From assembly GCF_000421585.1 (NCBI RefSeq), contig NZ_ATXH01000004.1:87926-127103 (forward strand): a stretch of DNA of 39,178 nt. Direction: 5' to 3'. Shown here one piece after another: positions 14,027 to 21,163 of this stretch. The position numbers and the translations under genes are program-made. The notes under the pieces were generated by a model. It did no database searches, had not been told where the DNA came from, and saw nothing but the letters and a program-made list of their open reading frames with translations. Each line of letters starts with the position of its first letter. The first letter of the stretch is position 1. This DNA is from Thermodesulfatator atlanticus DSM 21156 (GTDB lineage Bacteria > Desulfobacterota > Thermodesulfobacteria > Thermodesulfobacteriales > Thermodesulfatatoraceae).

Positions 14027-15814
14027 GTGTTATATACCGATGCCATTTATTTAATTCTAGCCATTTTACTTTTCTCAGGCTGGCCAGCTCAAGCTGTGCT
14101 TACGTGGCCTGAAGTCCTGGCCCTCTGGGTTTTAAAAGAGATATGCTTTATCGGTATCACCCTTTTCAAACTTAAAAAAACTTATTCCCCCATAGACTTC
14201 ATCCGAACACAATCTTTACTCAAACTTTTTGCTTTTCTGTGGTTTAGCCTTGATGTAATTTTGCTTGAAATTCCCGCCTTCCTTCCCTTTCAAAAAGAGT
14301 TTTTAAAAGACCTTTCAGGCCTTATCCTCTTTTTTCACTATCTTTTCTTGATATGGTGGCTTTCAGCCCTTTATGAAAAACGCTCTGCCCTAGCCAAGCT
14401 CTCTCCGTCTTCTTATGTCATTTCACACTTCAAGCTCCTGCTACCCTTTTTGATTCCGTGGTTTCTCATAAATTTGCTTTTTTTCGTTTTAGAAAAGCAC
14501 CTTCCTGTAAGTGGCATATGGGCGGAACTCTTTTATTTTGGATGTTTCGTAGGTGCCCTGGTAGTGCTTATGGCACCTCTTGCAGTAAGGGCATGGAATT
14601 GTAGGCCGCTTCCTGAAAGCAATCTGAGGCAGCTTATATCTTCCTACCTTGCCAGGGAAAAGGCCCGCCTTGGGGAAATTTATCTCTGGGAGACTTTTGA
14701 CGGTCGCCTACTCACTGCAGGCGTAATAGGTGTTATCCCCAAACTTCGTTATCTTCTGATTTCCCGCGGGCTCCTTGCTGCTCTCGAAGAAGCAGAGGTC
14801 CTCTCTGTGGTGGCCCATGAAGTTGGCCATATAAAACGCCACCACATGTTCTGGTTATTGGTATTTTTCGTATTATTTAGCCTTATCATCTACTTTGTAT
14901 TCATGCCGCTTTATTTATTGTTCCTTGCCTATTTTCCAAGGCCTGACCTCCTAGACGTTTTCGGCGGACAGGGGCTTCTTCTGCCAGAAGCCTTTATGAC
15001 CCTTGGCCTGCTGATAAGCGTGGTCCTTTATTTTCGCTTTTTGCTGGGATTTTTCTTGCGGAACTTTGAACGGCAGGCTGATCTTTATTGCCTTGAAAGC
15101 CTGGGCACGGCTCATGGTTTGATAAAAGCCTTTAAAAAAATTGCCGCCCTTTCGGGAAACACCGAAGACCTTCCAAGCTGGCATCACTATAGCATTCGCC
15201 AGCGCATTGAATTTTTACTGGCCGCAGAAAAAGACCCTACTCTCATTGCCAAACACCATCAAAAAGTCAAAAAATGGCTTACGTTTTACCTGGCCTTCTC
15301 CCTAGCCTTAATTCTTGGGCTTTCACGTTTGCCCACCAAACAGCTAGAAGAGAAGGCTAAACTTAATTTGGCCTATGGTGAATTCTTAAAAGAGGCCAGC
15401 ATCTTTCCTTCAAAAGAAACATTTACCTACCTGGGCCACCTTGCCTACGAGCTTGGAAAGGAAAAAGACGCCCTTAAATGGTATAAAATGGCCTTAAAAT
15501 TTGAAAAAGACCCGGAAGTCTTAAATAACATGGCCTGGATTCTCGTTACCAGCAAAGACAAAAATTTGCGTAATCCTAAAAGAGCCTTAAAACTCGCCCT
15601 TGAAGCCACGTCGGAGAAATTAACAGCCATACATTTAGACACCCTTGCTGAGGCCTGGTTTGCTAACAAAAATCCTGAAAAAGCGTGCCTTTACAGTATC
15701 CTTGCAGAGGCGCGCGCAAGACTTGACCCTGATTATTATCCCAACTTTGATTACTACATAAAACAAAAGGAGAGGTTTTGTAATGCTGCGCGGTCATCAT
15801 CAAAAGTACCATAA
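14027..15814 (+). CDS. M48 family membrane metalloprotease with C-terminal TPR repeats
   Basis: A 595-residue membrane peptidase of the Ste24/HtpX-like M48 family. The N-terminal 190 residues are a bundle of about six hydrophobic helices; the catalytic core has the zinc motif HEVGH (His264, Glu265, His268) in SVVAHEVGHIKRHH and the third ligand Glu348 in FERQAD, with two further membrane segments between them (about 275-345). After another helix (about 413-430) the C-terminal 150 residues contain tetratricopeptide-like repeats (YLGHLAYELGKEKDALKWYKMAL and following), probably for substrate or partner binding. The GTG start at 14027 is the codon on which the upstream TATAAT would start transcription. 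The last 32 bases overlap prmA. Substrate unknown. Confidence 0.9.
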   Translation: MLYTDAIYLILAILLFSGWPAQAVLTWPEVLALWVLKEICFIGITLFKLKKTYSPIDFIRTQSLLKLFAFLWFSLDVILLEIPAFLPFQKEFLKDLSGLILFFHYLFLIWWLSALYEKRSALAKLSPSSYVISHFKLLLPFLIPWFLINLLFFVLEKHLPVSGIWAELFYFGCFVGALVVLMAPLAVRAWNCRPLPESNLRQLISSYLAREKARLGEIYLWETFDGRLLTAGVIGVIPKLRYLLISRGLLAALEEAEVLSVVAHEVGHIKRHHMFWLLVFFVLFSLIIYFVFMPLYLLFLAYFPRPDLLDVFGGQGLLLPEAFMTLGLLISVVLYFRFLLGFFLRNFERQADLYCLESLGTAHGLIKAFKKIAALSGNTEDLPSWHHYSIRQRIEFLLAAEKDPTLIAKHHQKVKKWLTFYLAFSLALILGLSRLPTKQLEEKAKLNLAYGEFLKEASIFPSKETFTYLGHLAYELGKEKDALKWYKMALKFEKDPEVLNNMAWILVTSKDKNLRNPKRALKLALEATSEKLTAIHLDTLAEAWFANKNPEKACLYSILAEARARLDPDYYPNFDYYIKQKERFCNAARSSSKVP

Positions 15815-16595
15815 ACTTTATCTTTATTCCTTTGATAAAAAACATCCTGAGCTACATCAAATAAAAGACGAAGATTTTATCGGCTGTTGGGAAGAAGACG
15901 GCCTTGCCATAGTTTTCTTTCACCGTCCTAAAGACGAGTTATTAGAAAAAATTGCCCAAAAACTAGGCCTCAAAATCGAAGACAAGGCAGAGGTTTCTTA
16001 TGATGACTGGGGTGAGGGCCGCCAGGTAAAGACCCTTGAAATCGGCCACGTGACATTAAGACCTGTCTGGGAAAATGGCCCGGGCCTTGTTTTTGATCCA
16101 GGCATAGTCTTCGGCTCAGGAAATCATCCTACCACCAAACTTTGCCTTAAATGGATATACCAACTTTGGCAGGAAAAAGGCCCTTTTAAAAAAGTAGCAG
16201 ACCTTGGCTGCGGAGCAGGGCTTTTGAGCCTTCTTGCCGCTTTCCTTGGAGCTCAAGTGCTTGCTGCGGATTTTAACCCCCTTTGCGTGGAACTCACCCG
16301 CAAAAACCTGGCCTTGAACAATCTTTTACACCAGACTGAGGTGATCCACGCTGACGTAAAAACCCTGGTGCCCTTTCAAGCAGACCTGGTAGTTGGAAAC
16401 CTCTTCAAGGGCCTTTTGCTTGACCTTTTTGGCCTTCCGTCTTTTTGGCAAAACCGGCATTATCTTTTCTCTGGATTTTCGCCTGCCATGGAAGACGAAC
16501 TTAAGGCGGCCCTCTGGCCTTATGCTAAAATAAAAGGCCGCGAAGAGGAAAACAGCTGGGTTGTCTGGTACGTGGAAAACGAGAAAACACCATGA
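15783..16595 (+). CDS. prmA: Ribosomal protein L11 methyltransferase PrmA
   Basis: PrmA trimethylates ribosomal protein L11 with S-adenosylmethionine. The 270-residue protein has the short N-terminal substrate-binding part and a class I methyltransferase domain: FGSGNHPTTKLCL (the PrmA-specific loop), VADLGCGAGLLSLLAAFLGA (SAM motif I), AADFNPLCVELTRKNLALN, and DLVVGNLFKGLL in place of the usual NIL motif. The N-terminal domain is more divergent than the core. ATG 15783 follows GGAGAGG and lies within the end of the M48 gene; the stop overlaps coaX as ATGA. Its substrate gene rplK is also in this window (37332-37760). A related small-protein methyltransferase is possible but less likely. Confidence 0.87.
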   Translation: MLRGHHQKYHKLYLYSFDKKHPELHQIKDEDFIGCWEEDGLAIVFFHRPKDELLEKIAQKLGLKIEDKAEVSYDDWGEGRQVKTLEIGHVTLRPVWENGPGLVFDPGIVFGSGNHPTTKLCLKWIYQLWQEKGPFKKVADLGCGAGLLSLLAAFLGAQVLAADFNPLCVELTRKNLALNNLLHQTEVIHADVKTLVPFQADLVVGNLFKGLLLDLFGLPSFWQNRHYLFSGFSPAMEDELKAALWPYAKIKGREEENSWVVWYVENEKTP

Positions 16596-17356
16596 TTCTA
16601 GCTGTTGATATCGGAAATACAAACACCACTTGTGGTTTGTTTGAGGGGCAAAGGCTTTGCCACAGGTTTCGTATCTTTTCAAACCTGCGCCAAACGCCAG
16701 ACGAACTTGCCTTACGTTTAAACGGAATCTTACAACTCAAAGATTTTTCCTTGGCTGAAGTTAAGACCATTTTAATAGGCTCGGTGGTGCCTCCTCTTAC
16801 CAAAACCTGGCAGGAAATGGCCTCTCTTTACGGAATAAAGGAAACTTTCGTGGTCTCGCCTGAAAAAATCGGCATCCCCATCAAACTAAGATATCCCTGT
16901 GAGGTAGGGGCAGACAGAGTGCTAAATGCCCTGGCAGGCTGGGAAAAATACCGCCAAAGCCTTATCATTGTAGATTACGGCACAGCGACTACTTTTGATT
17001 GTGTATCTCACGAAGGGGCCTACCTGGGAGGCGCCATTGCCCCTGGCATCCTTGCCGCAGCGGAAACTCTTTTCCACAAAACCTCTCTTTTACCCAGGAT
17101 GGAGCTCTCGCGCCCTCCTGAGGAAGCAATTGGCAAAGACACCATCTCTGCTATGAAAAGTGGAGTACTATTGGGTTTTGCCGCGTTGACTGACGGGCTG
17201 GTGGCCCGCATGAGCAAAGAATTCGAAAAAAAGCCAAAAATTATTGCCACTGGCGGGTTAGCACGTATAATGAAAGAAATGACAACTTGTATTGAGGAGG
17301 TTGAGCCAAACCTTACTTTAGAGGGTCTCATAATTTGGTTCACCAAAAAAGCTTAA
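16592..17356 (+). CDS. coaX: Type III pantothenate kinase CoaX
   Basis: CoaX phosphorylates pantothenate, the first step of coenzyme A synthesis, and needs a monovalent cation. The 254-residue protein has the ASKHA-fold phosphate motif at the N-terminus (AVDIGNTNTTCGLFEG, Asp6), the pantothenate-binding GADRVLNALAGW with Asp108 as the likely catalytic base, and the second phosphate/adenosine motifs VDYGTATTFDCV and YLGGAIAPG, with IATGGLA near the C-terminus. All expected residues are present. The start overlaps the prmA stop (ATGA) and the stop overlaps the next gene (TAATG), so the three genes are translated together. Confidence 0.96.
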   Translation: MILAVDIGNTNTTCGLFEGQRLCHRFRIFSNLRQTPDELALRLNGILQLKDFSLAEVKTILIGSVVPPLTKTWQEMASLYGIKETFVVSPEKIGIPIKLRYPCEVGADRVLNALAGWEKYRQSLIIVDYGTATTFDCVSHEGAYLGGAIAPGILAAAETLFHKTSLLPRMELSRPPEEAIGKDTISAMKSGVLLGFAALTDGLVARMSKEFEKKPKIIATGGLARIMKEMTTCIEEVEPNLTLEGLIIWFTKKA

Positions 17357-18228
17357 TGATTCCTCCGCTGCTTACCTCACGTTCCAAAGGGGCCATTTTT
17401 TCTCCTTCAGGGGCGGTAGATTTCGAAAAATTCCAAAAAAACCTTGAGTTTTTGGAAAGCTGGGGGCTTAACATCGAAGTTTCCCCAAATTGCTTTCAAA
17501 AATGTCGTTATCTAGCGGGTAAAGACCATGAACGTGCCTGGGATCTGATCGCTCTTTTAAGCTCAGGGTATGATTTTTTATGGGCCAGCCGGGGAGGCTA
17601 CGGCGCCTTAAGGATTCTTCCTCTGCTTGATGAATGCCTGGAAAACATAAAAAAACCCTTCTGGCTCATAGGTTTTAGTGATGTGAGTATCCTGCTCAAT
17701 TATTTCGCCACTCGCTTTGGACTAATGACCTTGCACGCCCCGGTAGTCAGTTCTTTGTATGAGACAAGTATATGCGCCGTAGCAGCACTAAAGAAGACTC
17801 TTTTTCACGGAAAAGGCGTTTATCTTGTTGGCAAGTGCTGGCAGGAAGGTGACGCAGAAGGCCTCCTCTTGGGAGGTAATCTTGTTTCCTTTGTAAGTCT
17901 TTTGGGAAGCAAATGGTTCCCGGATGTTTCAGGAAAAATCCTTTTTTTCGAGGAAATAAACGAAGACCTTTATCGTTTGGACCGCATGTTCACCCAGCTT
18001 TATCATGCTGGAGTTTTTGCTGAAATTTCTGGTCTTGCCCTGGGAGAATTTAAAGACATAGATGCTTGCGCTTTAAAAGAATTAATCTGCGAATATTTTC
18101 AAGGCCCTGTAGTGGCAGGGTTACCTGTGGGGCATGGTGCCAAAAACTTTCCGCTATTTATCGGAGGGAAGACGAAACTCAAATCTCAAGCAAAAGAAGC
18201 CTTCCTCTGCCAGAAAGTTTTTTCTTGA
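17356..18228 (+). CDS. ldcA: LD-carboxypeptidase (peptidase family S66)
   Basis: S66 enzymes cleave the L,D bond of tetrapeptides released from peptidoglycan during cytoplasmic recycling. The 290-residue protein has the Ser-Glu-His triad: Ser108 in LIGFSDVSILLN, Glu in LFFEEINEDLYRLDRM (about residue 199), and His260 in GLPVGHGAKNFPL; ASRGGYGALRILPLLD is the conserved pre-catalytic loop. I use ATG 17356, which overlaps the coaX stop as TAATG, rather than the TTG at 17335. No signal peptide, as expected for a cytosolic recycling enzyme. MccF-type microcin immunity proteins belong to the same family, so substrate is not certain. Confidence 0.9.
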   Translation: MIPPLLTSRSKGAIFSPSGAVDFEKFQKNLEFLESWGLNIEVSPNCFQKCRYLAGKDHERAWDLIALLSSGYDFLWASRGGYGALRILPLLDECLENIKKPFWLIGFSDVSILLNYFATRFGLMTLHAPVVSSLYETSICAVAALKKTLFHGKGVYLVGKCWQEGDAEGLLLGGNLVSFVSLLGSKWFPDVSGKILFFEEINEDLYRLDRMFTQLYHAGVFAEISGLALGEFKDIDACALKELICEYFQGPVVAGLPVGHGAKNFPLFIGGKTKLKSQAKEAFLCQKVFS

Positions 18229-18527
18229 TTTTGACATATATTTTATAGGGAAATGTTAATTGCTGAATTGGTTGAAATCTGAAGCAAGACTTCGCTGTTG
18301 GTGACCCTTAAGTTTGAACTACTTTTGCCGGAACAGGCCAGTAGCCACAGTATCAGGACGATAAAGGGAAGACGCTTTTTGTTGCTTAAAAACTCCGGTT
18401 AAGAGTTAAGAGAAGTCAAGTAGAGTCTTTTCCTGAGATTATTATCCAGCTATCTTTGGAGTTTCTAGAGATGAAATATCGTCTTTATCAACAATGACAT
18501 CCCTTATCGAAATTAGAGATAAAAAAA
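18229..18527. other. Gene-free stretch, possible small RNA
   Basis: About 300 bases between two convergent genes without a credible reading frame. A TTGACA at 18231-18236 is followed 18 bases later by GTTAAT (18255-18260), a fair plus-strand promoter with nothing coding behind it. Downstream, short complementary arms can nest: CTG(T)TGG with CCACAG, CTACT with AGTAG, and GCC with GGC around a GGAACA loop (roughly 18295-18355), and AAGCAA with TTGCTT further out. I do not recognise a known RNA family, and no clear terminator follows. It could equally be decaying sequence. Confidence 0.3.
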
Positions 18528-19814
18528 CTAAAGTCCGAATATAAATTCATAAGCGGGTATACTATATGTGTTAAAATTGTTTCCTATATCAATCTTATAC
18601 TTTTCGTCAAAAGTAACAATAATCCCCTTTTTCAATCCAAAATATTTACAGGCTTCCTTGAGGCCTTCGATTTCCCGCTTCAAAGTATCCTCATCGCTTA
18701 GATCATAACTTACTTGAACCGCCAGCTCTTCGTTGACTATAAAATCGCACTCTTTTTTTTCTTTGAAATAAACCACCTTGGCCCCCGAAACCAAAAGCTC
18801 CTTAAAAACAGTGTTCTCAAGAAGGATCCCTTTTTCCCTATCTCCCAAAAACCTTATGCTCCTCAAGAGGCCGGGATCTATAAGGTAAACCTTCTTTTCT
18901 GCAAGCTCTGATTTGACCAGAGAACGATAGTGTTTCCTTAAAAGCCTCACAAAATAAATGTTCTCGGCATATTCCAGGTATCTATAAAGGGTGTCCTTTC
19001 CTACTCTTATTCCCTGAGATTTGAGTTCGTTGTAGATCTTGTGAACGGAAAGGATCTTGCCCGTGTTTTCCACCAACCTTTTCAAAAAGTATTTCAAAAC
19101 CAAGGTGTCTTTGATCTGGTATCTTTCAGCAAGGTCTCTGTAAAGCATGACTTCAAAGTATTCCTGAAGGGTTTTAAGCTTGAGTTCCCTGGGAAGAAAG
19201 ACCACCTCTGGAAACCCTCCAAAGGAAAGATACTCTTCAAAATAATGAACCAGTTGGGCTTTTTTCTTGGGACTGTAAAAATCCTTTTCGGGATCGAAAT
19301 CGAAATTTTTAAATCTGAGAAATTCTTTGAAGTTCAAGGGAAAAACTTCATACTTAAGGGTTCTCCCTCTCAGAGAAGTGGCTATTTCCTGAGAGAGAAG
19401 TTTGGAGTTTGAACCGGTAAGGAAAATATTTCTGGAAATCCTATCATAGAGCCTCCTCGCGAATCTTTCCCAGCCTTCGGCATTTTGAACCTCATCGAAA
19501 AAGAAGTAACATTCCCTAAGGTCAAGCTCGGGATAAAGCTCCCGATAAGCCTGGAGGATAAGATCTAAAGTTTGAGGGATGAGATCGAGCCTTTCATCTT
19601 CAAAATTCAGATAGAAGATTTTTTCCTTAGGGATCCCTTTTTCAAGAAGTTTCCTGATGTGCTGATAGAATAGATAGGTCTTTCCCGCTCTCCTCGGGCC
19701 TACCAGGGTTATGATCTTTTCAGAATCTAGGGGAAAACTAAGATCTCTTGTTATCAGAGAGGGAAGAACCTCAGTGTGAAACTCCCTTATGATAATCTTG
19801 AGAATTTCTTTCAT
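18528..19814 (-). CDS. AAA ATPase of the AAA_14/DUF4143 family
   Basis: A 428-residue protein with an N-terminal P-loop ATPase (Walker A GPRRAGKT with Lys45; Walker B YFFFDEVQ with Asp107-Glu108; sensor segment FLTGSNSKLL) and a C-terminal DUF4143 domain containing a degenerate restriction-endonuclease-like core (Glu334, Asp357 in KECDFIV, Gln367 in AVQVSY, where the usual Lys is missing). Such proteins are widespread and often mobile; their role is unknown. Arginine is coded almost only by AGA/AGG here, unlike the CGC/CGT of neighbouring genes, which points to horizontal transfer. The ATG at 19814 lacks a ribosome-binding site and is about 5 bases from the predicted transcription start. It stands alone between two non-coding stretches. 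Confidence 0.9.
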   Translation of the reverse strand: MKEILKIIIREFHTEVLPSLITRDLSFPLDSEKIITLVGPRRAGKTYLFYQHIRKLLEKGIPKEKIFYLNFEDERLDLIPQTLDLILQAYRELYPELDLRECYFFFDEVQNAEGWERFARRLYDRISRNIFLTGSNSKLLSQEIATSLRGRTLKYEVFPLNFKEFLRFKNFDFDPEKDFYSPKKKAQLVHYFEEYLSFGGFPEVVFLPRELKLKTLQEYFEVMLYRDLAERYQIKDTLVLKYFLKRLVENTGKILSVHKIYNELKSQGIRVGKDTLYRYLEYAENIYFVRLLRKHYRSLVKSELAEKKVYLIDPGLLRSIRFLGDREKGILLENTVFKELLVSGAKVVYFKEKKECDFIVNEELAVQVSYDLSDEDTLKREIEGLKEACKYFGLKKGIIVTFDEKYKIDIGNNFNTYSIPAYEFIFGL

Positions 19815-19826
19815 TTTGCCAAGGAA

Positions 19827-19860
19827 ATTTTATCAAAATTATTTCCTTTTGTAAAGGAAA
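19827..19860 (-). promoter_or_regulatory. Promoter of the DUF4143 ATPase gene with a palindrome on the -35 box
   Basis: On the minus strand TTTACA (19855-19850), 17 bases and TAAAAT (19832-19827) match the sigma-70 consensus in 10 of 12 positions. The -10 box ends 12 bases before the ATG, so the leader would be about 5 bases. A perfect inverted repeat, TTTCCTTT (19842-19849) and AAAGGAAA (19853-19860) with a 3-base centre, covers the -35 element and looks like an operator. Confidence 0.65.
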
Positions 19861-19863
19861 CGG

Positions 19864-20193
19864 CTTGCCTCATTTAAAATCAAAATCTATTCGAAATCGT
19901 CTAACCTCCTTCCTCAAAATCCCTCGAGAAGGAGGACCGCCCTAGCTCAAAAAGGAGCTGGATCCAACGAATCTATGCCGCCTGGCTCCTCTAACACGCC
20001 GGTAAAAAATCCAGAGCCAGAGCTCAGACGGCCCTAAAGTCATCCTCGTGGGCAATCTCAACCACAAAATCAATGCTCCTCTCCCCAAACTGGAAAAACA
20101 CAGCGAATTGATCCTAGCCATCAGCACTTTTGCCGATTGGAAAGAAGACAAACCGGACTTTCCAGAACCGCTCACACTACCAAATGAGGCAAG
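19864..20193. repeat. 12-bp inverted repeat pair around a 306-bp segment
   Basis: CTTGCCTCATTT at 19864-19875 is repeated in inverse orientation as AAATGAGGCAAG at 20182-20193. The enclosed segment holds no intact gene. No target-site duplication is obvious outside the arms. A 12-bp pair at this distance would be expected about once by chance in a window this size, so the mobile-element reading is weak. Confidence 0.3.
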
Positions 20194-20203
20194 TTTACTT
20201 TAG
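20006..20203 (+). pseudogene. Decayed 3' coding fragment (possible C-terminal domain of an amylase-type enzyme)
   Basis: A 65-codon open stretch without a start codon begins after an in-frame stop at 20003 and ends at TAG 20201. Its translation reads like real protein: VILVGNLNHKINAPLPKL, then LILAISTFADWKEDKPDFPE, ending LTLPNEASLL. The alternation of beta strands and the closing LPxxxSLL pattern recall the C-terminal beta domain of GH13-type glycosidases, but this is a weak resemblance. The upstream region 19876-20005 shows stops in all frames. It overlaps by 9 bases the end of the convergent secreted-protein gene. I regard it as the tail of a lost gene. Confidence 0.35.
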
Positions 20204-20725
20204 AGAATTTTTTAGGGACTTCCAGTCAAACTTCTTGGCCCAGGAAAGGGCTTCTTTCCAGTCCATATTCTGATAGACAACCACCAGCATAGCCATCTGG
20301 CTGATACTTGCAGGATCCATGGTTTTGGGAGGTTCAGTCAAAAACACAGCAAGTGTTCCGCTGCGATCATTCTTGTTATGTTGGATACCCACCCGAAAGC
20401 CGTCTATGGTGGTAATTTTTACGAATTCCTCAGGAGAGTCCATTTCAAAATAGTGTTGATAAGCTAAAGGACCTGCGGCGGCCATAGCTGCAGCTCCCAA
20501 GACTAGCTGAACATTTAGCTCTTGCTTATCTCTGGTGTAGGTGCGCGTGGCAGAGGCAACCTCTCCCATGGGATTCGTGGCATTAATCCCGGTACACTCT
20601 TCGGCCTTCCAGCCGGAAAGATCAACTAGCTTTTTACAAAGCTCCCTGTAGGAAGGAAGGTTATAAGCAAGCACTTGCCCTGGAACAAGCAAAAGGGCCA
20701 CCAGAAAAAGTATTTTTTTGACCAT
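20195..20725 (-). CDS. Secreted protein of unknown function
   Basis: I do not recognise this 176-residue protein. It starts with a clear signal peptide (MVKKILFLVALLLVPGQVLA, cleavage before YNLP), so it should be periplasmic or exported. The mature part has two cysteines (Cys30 and Cys44) that could form a disulfide, a central beta-rich region (ATRTYTRDKQELNVQLVLGAA, VKITTIDGFRVGIQHN, GTLAVFLTEPP) and two similar amphipathic segments near the end (MDWKEALSWAKKFDWKSL). AAGGAG precedes the ATG at 20725. It is the last gene after the CsgG-like lipoprotein gene and a small unknown gene on the same strand, so a common function at the cell surface is plausible but unproven. Confidence 0.85.
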   Translation of the reverse strand: MVKKILFLVALLLVPGQVLAYNLPSYRELCKKLVDLSGWKAEECTGINATNPMGEVASATRTYTRDKQELNVQLVLGAAAMAAAGPLAYQHYFEMDSPEEFVKITTIDGFRVGIQHNKNDRSGTLAVFLTEPPKTMDPASISQMAMLVVVYQNMDWKEALSWAKKFDWKSLKNSLK

Positions 20726-20742
20726 TTTCTTCTCCTTTTAAG

Positions 20743-21120
20743 TTATTTTGCCTTTCCCACTTTTATCACCAAAGGAATTACGTGAAGATCGCGGTTAATC
20801 TGTTCTGTCCAGCCAAGGTCCCAGGAAAGAACCTGGTACTCGGGACCAATCTTTTGGGCGATTTCCTGGACTATGCCCTCAAGATTCAAAATGGGGTGTT
20901 TCTTGAAAACCGCAGGGAGCCCTGAGGTAAGATTGCAGGCCAGACACATCCCAGGCCTTGCCGAAAGCCTGAGTTCAAGGACAATCTTTCCTGCCTCAGG
21001 CGCCCATTCACGAAGCCCTAACTCAAGAAAATATGCTGGCTCTTCGCCAAAATAAAAGGCCTCGAAAAATTCGTCTATTCTTTCTCTGGGCAAGAGTGAT
21101 TTAATAAACGCCTCGTCCAT
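20743..21120 (-). CDS. Hypothetical protein, cytoplasmic
   Basis: A 125-residue protein that I do not recognise. It has no signal peptide or membrane segment. Predicted secondary structure alternates: an N-terminal helix (AFIKSLLPRERIDEFFEAFYFG), strands (GKIVLELRLSARP), a CLAC cysteine pair at about residues 59-62 that could bind metal, a helix (LEGIVQEIAQKIG) and a final strand (LHVIPLVIKVGKA). A strong GGAGG stands before the ATG at 21120. It lies between the CsgG-like lipoprotein gene (behind a perfect hairpin) and the secreted-protein gene, 17 bases apart from the latter. Confidence 0.82.
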   Translation of the reverse strand: MDEAFIKSLLPRERIDEFFEAFYFGEEPAYFLELGLREWAPEAGKIVLELRLSARPGMCLACNLTSGLPAVFKKHPILNLEGIVQEIAQKIGPEYQVLSWDLGWTEQINRDLHVIPLVIKVGKAK

Positions 21121-21134
21121 AAAACCTCCGTATA

Positions 21135-21156
21135 GGGCGGTGAAAAATCACCGCCC
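21135..21156 (-). promoter_or_regulatory. Perfect intergenic hairpin inside the csgG-like operon
   Basis: GGGCGGTGA (21135-21143) pairs perfectly with TCACCGCCC (21148-21156) around a four-base loop, between the CsgG-like gene stop and the ribosome-binding site of the next gene. On the minus strand no T-run follows, so it is more likely an mRNA-stabilising or attenuating hairpin than a full terminator. On the plus strand six T residues follow after a short gap, so it could stop transcription entering from the left. Confidence 0.6.
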
Positions 21157-21163
21157 CAATTTT

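Noticed and set aside
14567-14582. TGGCAC...TTGCA as a second sigma-54 site
   Set aside because: The spacing between the two boxes is three bases rather than five, and it lies inside the M48 coding sequence.
19942-20175. 77-codon minus-strand frame in the gap beside the DUF4143 gene
   Set aside because: Low-complexity, Arg/Ser/Leu-rich translation typical of an antisense frame; no ribosome-binding site. The plus-strand fragment is the more protein-like reading.
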